From Eutypa lata (Eukaryota > Ascomycota > Sordariomycetes > Xylariales > Diatrypaceae), in NCBI GenBank assembly GCA_022661535.1, contig JAKULF010000005.1, forward strand, positions 1,116,001 to 1,180,000: DNA of 64,000 nt, given 5' to 3'. This document shows positions 36,277 through 47,356 of this stretch, piece after piece (positions within the stretch are counted from its first letter, which is position 1; every line of letters begins with the position of its first letter). The notes below the pieces were generated by a model that saw only the letters and a program-made list of their open reading frames with translations, did no database searches and was not told the DNA's origin. The translations under genes were made by a program, and so were the position numbers.

Positions 36277-39200
36277 GACGCGGGAAAGGGGGGACGGGAC
36301 GGGGGTTCGTTGACAAGCCGTGGACAGTCCGTATAATTCGCTGGAACTACATATCTACCTATCTTTGGTAACTTGGGCGCTAATAGGAGGCTCCCCCCTT
36401 CTGTGTCAGCAGGTCCGCTACAACCCGCCTACGGAAGTTCATTATGAAGCTTGAGGTAACACCAATAGGTTCTACACGATTAAATGCGACGGTGGGTAGA
36501 TTGGCATAGCTGAAGAAGAAGAAAAGGTAGAGTTGGCTTTGCGACATTCACCTCGTCCGCTTCCTGGTCCGTCGTCTAGGTTGATGCTGTTTGTATCAAT
36601 TATTAAGACGATATCCAGGGGCGTAGTTACCAAGTGATACCTAGACGTATAAGGACAATATTTTTAGCTGTGAGAATCACGAAGTATAGGGTGGCTTGGT
36701 TCAGAGTATCTCGAAGTTAGTGATACTTTATTCTATGTCTCTAGATAGTCACTTCGAGGCAGGCTAACTATAATCTAATCTCTCTATTAACAATGCTATT
36801 CTGTCCTTTGCAATGGAGAACTTATGTCCTCTTATATGGCTTATAGGTATTCCCGGAAACATCGCTGCCAAAGAACTTAATTCTTTAATAGGAGAAAGAG
36901 GATAGTTCGCTATAATAATTCCCAGGGAGACTTAATGCCTAGGTGGAGAAATGAGAAAGCGACGAAGGCAAATAATAACCTGGACCTTAACTATAAACCT
37001 GTTATGAAAAAACAGTTTTCTACGCAAAGGTGTTTATTGCGAGCTTTGGTAGATGTAGCTCTGCTAGGCTCAAGGGTGAATCATTGCATTGTAGTACTTA
37101 AATCGAAGGGGAGAATATCTTTATAACTATTCGCTTGCTATAACAAGTAAGAGGGCGATGACCGTATGCTTGGAACAGGGGCTTCGAGTTAATGTTAGGA
37201 AGATCATTAACATGAATATTCTTGTCATGGCTCTCTCGAAGATTTCGAAAGAGTAGGAGACATAATCTTGAATCTATCTCCCATGTAAGAGAAGCTTCCT
37301 TTATTCGAGGAAACCAACACCCACGTTCGATGTTAGATGATATTACACCAATAGGAGAAGAATTGGCTACATTCCAGGCGAACATAACGTACAGTTATAT
37401 CTCAATAATACCTGCTCCAGAAGTTATGCACGATTAGAAACAAGCTGACCCTGAACATATGCCATCATGTAATACGTGCTTTTCCGGCTTCTCACTTGCA
37501 CAGAAAACATTGAATAGCACGGTTCTTTTAGGGCTTGTAGTCATAAAAGAAATATGCTACCTAGGTGACAGAATCCTACCAAGACGTGATTAAACGCCAT
37601 ATAACACTAGGATTTGCGAAAGTGTAGGATGGATGCTTTAGACTGCGAGATCGATAAATTACAATTTCTATCTAATTGCTCGCTTATAGCAATGCCTAGA
37701 CACCACGTATTTGCTTCGTGGTAATTCGGTGCCTCCTACTTAATTAGATTGCTGTGTTATTGACAGGGAGATCTTAGTAGAACTAGGCCATTCGGAAAGA
37801 ATGGCTACACACGGATATGGATGTAGTTATCATCGATAATATTCTGTTCAAAGTTGCCCAGTCGGCTTTATTGGCCTGTCTACAGGGAACTTGGCGAGTA
37901 GAGGTTGGAGTGTCTATTCTAAGTTTCCCTTATCTTGACAACTTATATTAAGTCAAAGAATCCCTATGAATAATTGTTTGGCATAGACTGATCACTCGAG
38001 GGTTCGACGCACACGTGGTTTTGGGGGCGGAAGGAGCGGCAAGAACTTGGTGGATCAATAGGGAACCCTTCTGAAGTTATCGAAAGATCTCAAGCCTCCT
38101 CATTCTTGTCGCCTAATCAGATGTTGTATGTAAGGATTGTAGCGCTACATAGCCCCAGGACGAGTCGAGCGTTTGTCGGAGTTTCGGTACTTCAATGTTG
38201 TCCATTTTATTCTCATGCCAAGGACTCTGGGCACTGCGGGTTATCCCGCAACAGCCTTTCCTGAACCGGCTAAGTAATTGTATACTTAATGCATGTGCAT
38301 CTACATATATTTGTATCAATCCTCATCGTGTTCGATGCGTTTGTCTTGACTCTTCGTGTATGTACGTATTGAACAAGGATTGGAGTTCAGAGCCACAGGA
38401 AATATGCTCTATGGCTGATGGCTGACCTCATCTGGCCTCTAGATATCCGAAATGGTAAGGCTGAAGAAGGCTGTATATGATCTACGTCGATATAGCCTAA
38501 GTAGGTATGCTTGCACTGAAATTCTTCTGGAAGCGAAATATCAATGATCTGCACCTGTGTAACGTAGTAGTAACGTTAAAGGAAACCCGCCATTTCCTAT
38601 GTAAATCCACCTGTATGATCTATTTCCCAACTGTTTTCTCGGCGAAGTGGCCACCAGAACGGTATGCTGCTCGGGGACTCCTATTAACTATGCACTTGAT
38701 TTTAGAATGAACGAGGTGTCAGGTTACCCTGCATATCATAGGCTGAGCTACAGGACCCTAAAGCTGGCCTTTCCTATGTAGTCCTACCTAATAGGCTATG
38801 GTCCATGGAATACATCGATGGGTATAAGTCATAAATGACTTACTGGTGAGCTCGTCGACTTGTCGAGTCCCGAAGTAGTTGAAGTGGGACCTCTATTGGT
38901 CCACCGCCAAGTACATACGACTGTGGCTGCTCAGGTAAGCTTGTTCAATTGAATACGAGCCCTTAGACCACTACGACGAAACCGAAAAGTCGTGTTCGCC
39001 ATGGGCTGACCTCAGCACAAGGGTTCTACCTATGCTAAGCATGACATCATTTCCGGCATACACATAGGCTGAGGCCGGGGTTTAACATCGCGTGCCGGAT
39101 ACCCCGTTGTACGCAGTACTCGGGTCAATTCCAAGTGGAGGGTGATATACCCAGATGTATGACTTAAGCGACATGGTGTAGAGTAGCCTATATAAAGGAT

Positions 39201-39368
39201 CAATGCCCGCGATGAAGATAGGTCCACCACTACCATCACTACTAAGCTGCTAATACTCGCCGCTTCAATAAAGTCGGTGCAATATAATCATAATAATAAT
39301 AATAATAGACAACTATCACACCCTCGACTACAACCCACGTTTGTCAAGAACCACATAACTACTCCACC
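36277..39368. other. 3-kb gene-free stretch
   Basis: AT-rich, short frames only. The last 200 bases are the promoter and leader of the small secreted protein. Nothing else is supportable. Confidence 0.55.
39189..39196 (+). promoter_or_regulatory. TATA box of the small secreted protein gene
   Basis: TATATAAA lies 180 bases upstream of the start codon, followed by an A/C-rich leader (ACCACTACCATCACTACT) typical of fungal transcription starts. Suggests a strongly inducible promoter; inference from motif and position. Confidence 0.5.
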
Positions 39369-39830
39369 ATGTTCAAGTCAATCATCGCCGCCGCATCCGC
39401 GCTCGCCGCATCCGTCGCGGCGCTGCCCCACGCCGCCAACAGCGCCGTTGCGGCTCGCCAGGAAGAGCCGCTGGCGTACTGGCCGGCTTCCAACTTCCAG
39501 GAGGGCTGCTCCCCCGGCGGCTGCATCGCCGGGTTCAACCTGACGGCCCTCGCCGGCTACGTCTCGGGCGCGCCGGCTTTCAACGTCTTCTGCCACCCGA
39601 TCTACATCCAGCAGGGTTGGATCGACTGCGACCCGGTGGGCGAGCAGGCGGCCGGCTCCTCCGTCCAGTCCATGTGGACGGACGCGTCGGAGAGGGAGCT
39701 CATCAAGCTGTCGGTCGCCCACCTGTGGAGGGAAGGAGAGGCGAGCTACAACGCCTCTGGCAGCGTCGAGATCGAGGCCACGGAGACTTCTTTCGAGGTC
39801 CCCGTGCTTCGGGTGGTTGGCATTTTGTAA
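39369..39830 (+). CDS. Small secreted cysteine-containing protein
   Basis: Intronless, 153 residues. The first 18-20 residues (MFKSIIAAASALAASVAALP) are a clear signal peptide, followed by a possible Kex2-like processing point at about residue 30 (AARQEE). The mature part has four cysteines (CSPGGC, FCHP, DCDP), which can form two disulfides, and two N-glycosylation sequons (NLT, NAS). The fold looks beta-rich, for example GSVEIEATETSFEVPVLRVV at the end. It resembles, from memory, a family of small secreted ascomycete proteins of unknown function, some of them effector candidates; I cannot name the family. The gene is GC-rich and stands alone with over 900 bases free on each side. Confidence 0.8.
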   Translation: MFKSIIAAASALAASVAALPHAANSAVAARQEEPLAYWPASNFQEGCSPGGCIAGFNLTALAGYVSGAPAFNVFCHPIYIQQGWIDCDPVGEQAAGSSVQSMWTDASERELIKLSVAHLWREGEASYNASGSVEIEATETSFEVPVLRVVGIL

Positions 39831-40731
39831 GGTGGTCGGTTAGTTTGGGGCGGGTACACGGAAAAGTTTGAATATTACTGTTGTTTAATGCAGGCTGGTG
39901 GGACTTCTAGATAGCTAGCTTCTCAATTTTGATTCTCCGCAGTGGAATGAAGAGATAGATGAATATTACTCAATACTATCTTGGCTCATATAACTTTAAA
40001 CCAGCATAATATCTAGAAACGTCATGATCTTAAGCCTTTGAGCTATACAGCTTGTACTTCTTACACCACATTACATGGTTGGATGGATGGCTTGTGGAAT
40101 TGGAAAGGCATTGTCCACTATCAGATATGGATCGGAATTTTTGCATTTGGTCAAACTGCTAAAACAAATGAAAGTCTTCAAATTAAGCCAATGGTGACCA
40201 TTGTTTATTTGTTATCTAAAATGGGTGCTCATATGAAAGTGATTGGACTTTTGTTGTTTGACTGTATCGTGAATATAGTTGTGTTATCTTATCGCAAGGG
40301 AAACCTGCTTTGTCATCCACTCTACATAGTACACAACTTAGGTCCTCATCGAAGCTTTTACCGCCTTCCTTTCTCATCGCCAATACTTTGTATCTAAGTA
40401 CCGGCAGAAAGCTGACTTAACCCACCCCCCACCACAATCCCTACCTGTAGCCTGCCTACATTTGTTGCCCCACCAAACAAACCAGCAAATTGAAAGAAAC
40501 ATTGAAGCTTGACATCAATCTCTGAAGTGCCTACTACTGTTACCTGCAACATACATAAGTACTACCTACTTGCCTAAGGTAGGATATCCCCAGATTACTA
40601 TTGTATTTTCTTGTAAATACCGTAGTCTTCGAAGACCATCACTTAATCATTAGATTGATCCTAGATTTGATATCCCATCTGCATGCGACTCCACTGACAC
40701 TTACGAAAAAACCAAACGGTCAGTTTCCACC
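39831..40731. other. Intergenic region, no gene seen
   Basis: About 0.9 kb between the secreted-protein and PUS7 genes. AT-rich; includes the PUS7 promoter. A 119-codon frame at 40038-40397 has no domain-like content. Confidence 0.55.
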
Positions 40732-43700
40732 ATGGCGACTCATACGGCTATGGCTCAAGGCAATGATGCCGGATTGCGCAGCTCGCTAGAGAAACGCCTT
40801 GGTATCTTACACTTTGTGTCGCCGAAAGAGCGAGCCTGGCATGGACAACTGCGTACGAGGTAGGTTACTAACTTCATCTGATCCTCTTTTCATGGCTTTG
40901 GATACTCTCGTATAAGACCAGGTCGATTTTCCGTGTTCAGTTTAGCATTCTAACTCGGTAACTGCAGATTCAGTGATTTCCTTGTCTACGAGATCGGCAA
41001 GGATGGAGAAGTGGTTCATCTGAATGATTTCCATACAAGTCCCCAGGAGTATGGAAGAACGGTATGTCCTAACTAGCCACTCATTCCCAGGAGAGCAAAC
41101 CCATTAACTTGGAATCTAGGATACTTCTCGTCAAGCAGTCCAAAAGCCTGCTATTGTCCAGGCACCAAAGACTCCCATGACGGAAGCTGGAGTCAAGCTA
41201 GAAAGCACGACTATTCCTGAAATCAAAGATGCTGGCAAATTAGAACAGCCAAAAAGCGAAAACACTCCTGAGATGGCCATACCATCTGATAAGTCAGCTC
41301 TGATTGACCTTCTTGGCCAAGAGACTACAGATGAACTAGTTGCTTTCTACACCAAGATTAAACAGGATCCGCGAGCGAAGCCAAAGAGCTTTGGGGACGT
41401 GAGCATCCCTGCTGTCACCGACAGAGCGAAGAGATCTAAGATCCACACGGTAATATCTGCTACACTTCTTACTCTTTTATGCCGGCTAATATTTTCTAGG
41501 AGGTTCGTCGCTTTTTCGAAGGCAAAATCGACACTAGCACAGAGTCTGACGGTACAATCAAAGCGTCAGCTACCAACCCAAGCAACCAACGTGCTGGTAA
41601 TCGTAACCCGAACAATAGACCTCAACCTAACCGTCAGAATGTGCTGGGAGGTGGAGCAAAATTCCTTCACTTTACACTTTACAAGGAAAATAGGGACACG
41701 GGTGATGCCGTGAACCAAATTGCGCGAGTATTGAACCTCAAGCCAAACTTGTTCAATACGGCTGGTACAAAGGATCGTCGAGCAGTGACAGTGCAACGGG
41801 TCAGCATGCGAAGTCGGAACCCTCAATCAATGGTATTCATCAACAAAGACCGCATTCCTGGAGTCAAGATTGGCGATTTTAAATTCGAAGAGAAGGCTCT
41901 CTACCTCGGCTCCCACCAAGGAAATGAGTTTGTCATCATCTTGAAGAACTGTTGGTTTAATGGGACGGAGGACTTGCCGTTTGACCAGAGATTGGAGTTT
42001 GCCAAGTCAACCGTAGAGCCGGCATTGGCCCAACTTACACAACAAGGTTTCATTAACTATTTCGGTACCCAACGCTTTGGAACTTTTGAGATAGGAACTC
42101 AGGAGATTGGTATGAAGATACTGAAAGGAGATTTCGAAGGAGCTGTGGGGGATCTGCTATCTTTCGACCCCGCCCTCTTACAACTCTCTGGAACAGATCA
42201 GAATATGCCTTTTCGTCGTGATGATGTTAGCAGAGCTAAGGCATGCTCCACATTTCTAGAGACAGGAAGTTTCCAGGCTGCCCTGAAAACTCTCCCTAGA
42301 CGATGCAACGTCGAGTTCACGGTTATGCGACATCTCGAAAAGAGCCCCAACGATTTCCTTGGAGCCCTGCAGTCTATTTCCCGAGGAATGCGTACTATGT
42401 ATGTTCACGCATACCAGTCTCTGGTGTGGAACTTTGCAGCCAGTACTCGCTGGGGGCGATATGGTAACCGAGCCGTCAAAGGAGATCTGATCTTGGCCAA
42501 GTCCGAAGCCTACGCTGATCGAGGTGACGAGCAAGTCGCTAGTGTCAACGAAGAGACTATACACCTTGCTGAAGGGGATGCAACAGACACAGATATGACC
42601 AGACTACAAGTCCACGTTCTGACAGAAGAGGAGGCAAATAGCGGGGATTATAACATTTTCGATGTTGTCTTGCCAACGCCTGGCTGGGATATGATATACC
42701 CGAATAATGAAATTGGAGAATTCTATACGGAATTCATGGGCAAGGAGGAGAACGGGGGCTTGAACCCGAATGACATGCGACGACCCCAAAAAGACTTCAG
42801 CCTACCAGGATCGTACCGTAAACTGATGGGCAAACTTACTAGGACACCTTCTGTTTCTGTCCGAGGATACCTAGATGATACTGAGCAACTCGTGCCAACC
42901 GACCTGGACGACATCAAGTCTCGTAAAGCAAAGGATGCTGAACTGCTGAAGACGAAGAGTTCAGGTTGGCACACATTTGTCAAAGATGTGCGAGAGAACG
43001 AGAAGAATAAGGCCAAGGCTGAGACTGAAAGACGAAAGGCGGAAGATCCAATCGACATCCCAGAAGTCCGACTTAATGACACTTGGGTTCAAACTTCCCT
43101 CGATGGAAGCAACAAACGCTTTAAAGTTGCACGTCATAGCCCCGAAAAAGACACTGCTGCCTCAAGCGGTAATGAAGACACGCAGGTTGACAGCAAATAC
43201 CCAGCCGACCGAAGCGTTACTATGGTTAATTCCACAGACGATAACACCATAGTGGCATCAATTACAGGCCTCGAAAACGCCGATAAACCTACTATGGACA
43301 TCTCTAGCAAGCCGGTTGATGCTGATACCGAGCAAGATGCAGCAAAGACTGCTGATTCCACAGCCGCCACTGATAGCGAGCTTACCAATGATGAGTCGAA
43401 GAGAATCGCTCCAATCTCAAGATTCACAGCACAGGTGCGAAATATTGCCACTACGTTCATACGCCTTACTTTGTGGCTCTGGGCCTTCCTAGGAATCAGT
43501 ACTGACACTAACACAACTAAGACTACCTCTACCCTTCCACCTTCCGATTTAGCTTCAACGATGAATCCTGCACCGGGTTCTCTAGAAACAACAGAATCTA
43601 CAGGCCCTTCTCAAACTAACCCTTCAGACCAGTTGCCTCAACGTGATGATTCCTTACCCGACTCTGGAGAAGCACATGAGAATCCTACTGAGCTGGCAGC

Positions 43701-43884
43701 TTCAACTAGGACCGATACTGGAGAGGCTTCTTCAAAACAGACACCCCTACTATCTACCCCCGATGCTACTGACAAGAAGATCGCAGTAATTCTTCGCTTC
43801 GCACTTGATACTAGCCAGTATGCGACGATGGTACTCCGAGAGCTTCAGGGTGCTCCCTCAGAGACAGGCACCGGCACCACATAG
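40732..43884 (+). CDS. PUS7: tRNA/mRNA pseudouridine synthase Pus7 (TruD family)
   Basis: Four exons: 40732-40859, 40968-41061, 41120-41449 and 41500-43884, giving 978 residues. The N-terminus (LGILHFVSPKERAWHGQLRTRFSDFLVYEI) matches the TruD opening, and the catalytic Asp276 lies in NTAGTKDRRAVTVQR. Other family blocks are FINYFGTQRFGT, MRTMYVHAYQSLVWNFAAS and, at the very end, KKIAVILRFALDTSQYATMVLREL. Pus7 converts uridine to pseudouridine in tRNA, U2 snRNA and mRNA, in nucleus and cytoplasm. Between about residue 672 and 942 there is a roughly 270-residue Ser/Thr/Asp-rich insertion just before the conserved C-terminal strand. It contains a hydrophobic segment, IATTFIRLTLWLWAFLGIS (residues 833-851). 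Yeast Pus7 is 676 residues, so the extra length is this insertion. The function call is firm; the role of the insertion is unknown. Confidence 0.93.
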
Positions 43885-44809
43885 TTGGCTTAGTCTATCC
43901 AAACCTTACCTAAAACTTTCTTTCTGCCTTTGTATTTGTTTAGTCGATCATCTAACACTTCATGGCGGAAGAGAAGACTTAGGAGTCTATGGAAGCGATG
44001 GGTCCCTCTTTGGCCCAAGGCACGTTGGTAAGATGCCACCTTCCGAGTGGATGCTAATGTCTAGCTACTACATGTTAGTCGGGGACCATAAGATATGCTA
44101 GAAGTTATGGATGATGGTGTCTGTTGACGAATTGACGAAATGGTTCCGGGAGACTATACTCGTATGGCTGGCTCGAAGCTGTCATTTGATAGTGCTCTTT
44201 AGTTAGACTATTGTAAGATACCTGAGCTGCGAAAAAGCTTCTAGAGCTATGAAGATAGTAATCCGGACTTGTGTACGTACAATACATACATATGCTTATG
44301 GAAATTGCGCCTTTTCAAATCCCTAGTTAACCCCTTTAGTAGAGGATATTTTAACCATCATGATGTTTATTCGTATATACATGTATGTACCCGCAGTAGT
44401 CATGCCGGGTCTTTAGGTGCACGAAAGACTGCACCTATTACTTACATACATGTATGTACATACATAGATAGCCATATGCAGTAGTGCAGGTATGTATGTA
44501 CACATGTACGTGCAATCGTTCTCTAAAGTTTAGAATTTCTGATTGGCCAAAAATCATCTTAGCATATTGTCAAGGTAATGTATGTACGTACTTACCGGTA
44601 CTTAATAATGCTAACTTAATCAAGGTTAGCGTTTATATCTACTTCGTATGTATGTACTTAGTAACTAGACTGACTTCGTAGGTAACGAGGCTTTGAAATC
44701 ATATCAATCATCTTCCGCCACCCTCTCCCTTCCTTCTCCATCTTATCCTTCTGTTAATTCACACAACACATTTACTCACTCACCTTGAAGGTTGAGATTT
44801 CTTGCTGTG
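43885..44809. other. Intergenic region with CATA/GTAC repeats
   Basis: About 0.9 kb. Holds interrupted TACATGTATGTA-type repeats (about 44370-44510) that can pair with each other, and a CT-rich promoter tract at about 44715-44755 before SSL2. No gene seen. Confidence 0.6.
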
Positions 44810-47356
44810 ATGCCTCCCAAGAGGAAAGCGTCAGGGAGTAAGTCTCATCTTTCTCTGCATGGTGTCATCTCCGTTACTGACTAGTATGTCGAAGATGTCG
44901 CCGGTGCTGCCAAGTCGGGAAAGGCTTCCGCAGCTTCGACACCTGGGCCTGCTACACCTCGAGATATCGATAGCGACGACAATCCAGGATCGCCTGAAGA
45001 CCCAGCCGAGATTGAAGAAGAGTTGCAGAAGGCCGTAGACCGATTCTCTCTTGCTGCCTACCAAGACAAGACCATCCGTGGTCCTATCGACAATGCCTCG
45101 CGATACTTCGGCGACAATGGGAAGCGAGATTTCTCCTACTTGCCTTTAAAACCAGACCACAAAAGTCGACCGATTTGGATCGATCCTCTACGAGGGAGAA
45201 TTATCCTGGAAAACTTCAGTGCTCTTGCCGAGCAAGCAAAGGATTTCCTCATTACCATCGCGGAGCCTTTGTCTCGTCCGACATTTCTACACGAATATGC
45301 CTTAACGACCCACAGTCTTTATGCTGCTGTATCCGTCGGCTTGCAGCCTCAGGATGTCGTCAATACTCTCGAGCGCTTCTCTAAGACGCCCCTGCCTGAG
45401 TCGATCATGCTTTTTATTCGCAACTGCGCTTCTGCTTACGGAAAAGTCAAGCTCGTCATCAAAGAAAACAAGTATTTCATCGAGAGTAGCGATCCCGAAG
45501 TCCTACAAAAACTTCTGAAAGACGAGATCATTGGTCCATGCCGTGTTCACGGCACCGACACAGTAACCAGCGCACCATCCATGGGTAACCTTGTCATTCC
45601 CGGAACTTCAAATGCTGCAGGCGTCCAACAGGCCCAGATTCAGCAGGGCGAAAAGCCGCAAGGAGAAAATGGCGAGACAAACCAGGCAGAGAATCCCTAC
45701 GATGCGCTAAGGGAAGATGATGACGACGATAATCAAGAGGCCGTCCATTCTTTCGAGATCCTCGATAAAAGCGTTGAAATCGTACAGAAGCGCTGTCTTG
45801 AAATCCAATTTCCTATGCTTGAGGAGTACGATTTCCGTAACGATGACAGAAACGCGAACCTCGAGATCGACCTGCGACCGGCAACTCAGATTAGAAGTTA
45901 CCAGGAAAAGAGTTTGAGTAAGATGTTCGGTAACGGGCGAGCGAAGAGTGGTATTATCGTATTGCCATGTGGTGCTGGCAAGACATTGGTGGGTATTACG
46001 GCTGCGTGTACGATTAAAAAAGGAGCAGTCGTCCTCTGCACGAGTACCATGTCTGCACATCAATGGCGCCAAGAATTCTTAAAATGGTGTAATATTAGAC
46101 CCGAGGATATTGCTGTCTTCACGGCAGATAGCAAGCAGAGGTTCCCTGGCAATACTGGTATCATCGTAACTACTTATCCCATGGTTACACAATCTGGCAA
46201 GCGGGCGCACGACTCCCAGAAGATGATGGACTTTCTTACACAACGTGAGTGGGGTCTAATGCTACTCGACGAGGTTCACGTTGTCCCTGCCAATATCTTC
46301 CGAAAGGTCTCACACTCCATCAAAAGCCACGCGAAGCTCGGACTGACGGCAACATTACTTCGAGAGGATGACAAGATTCAGGACTTGAACTTTTTGATTG
46401 GACCCAAGTTGTACGAAGCCAACTGGATGGAGCTTTCAGAGCAAGGTCACATAGCCAAAGTTCAATGTGCAGAAGTTTGGTGCCCAATGACGACCGAGTT
46501 CTACGATGAATATTTGCGGGCGTCAGATCGAGGTCTCAAGCAAAACCTCTACGTTATGAATCCCCGCAAGATACAAGCTTGCCAATTCCTTATAGATTAT
46601 CATGAGAGGCGCGGAGACAAGATTATTGTATTCTCCGACAATGTCTACGCTCTGGAACACGTCGCAAAGGCTCTAAGCAAGGCATACATTTGTGGCTCAA
46701 CTAGCAATAACGAGCGCATGCATATCCTCGAGAACTTCATGCACAACCCTAACGTTAAGACTGTTTTTCTTTCCAAGATTGGGGACACGTCTCTCGATCT
46801 TCCAGAAGCTACCTGCCTAATTCAGATATCGTCACACTACGGATCCCGTCGTCAGGAGGCACAGCGTCTGGGCCGCATTCTCCGAGCCAAGCGGAGATCA
46901 GATGAAGGGTTCAATGCTTTCTTCTACTCCCTAGTTTCTAAAGACACAGCTGAGATGTATTATTCGACCAAGCGACAAGCATTCCTCGTAGACCAAGGCT
47001 ATTCGTTCAAGGTCATTACACAGCTTGCTGGCATGGACAAGATGGATGGTCTAGTCTTTAGTACTCCTCAGGAACGGCGGGAGCTCTTACAGAAGCTTGT
47101 AGTTGATACAGAGGCTAAGAGAACGCTTGACACGGAAGATGTCACAGATGACCTCTTCTGGTCCGGAGGCAGGAAAAGGAAAGGCGTCCGCAGAACAGCG
47201 GGCATGCTCGGAGAGCTCAGTGGCGGTCAAGACATGGCGTACATTGAACAGCGGAAGAGCGCCAATAAGGCGCTTAAGAAGAAGGCAGGACCCAGCAGTG
47301 TCTTTTTCAAGAAAATTGCCCGGGAGAAAGAGAGGCAGAGAACAACACAGCGGTGA
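44810..47356 (+). CDS. SSL2: TFIIH helicase Ssl2/XPB
   Basis: Two exons: 44810-44837 and 44895-47356, giving 829 residues (yeast Ssl2 is 843). The intron has donor GTAAGT and a CTGAC branch site, and the acceptor is GAAG rather than the earlier TAG, because only that keeps the frame. The N-terminal part has the XPB-specific [20 protein letters not shown] domain ([24 protein letters not shown]). Helicase motifs are Walker A CGAGKT (Lys372), DEVH at 468-471, the RED motif in LLREDDK, and the motif VI region [11 protein letters not shown] followed by the XPB tail ([33 protein letters not shown]). Ssl2 is the 3'-5' translocase of TFIIH, needed for promoter opening by RNA polymerase II and for nucleotide excision repair in the nucleus. 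The identification is secure. Confidence 0.96.
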
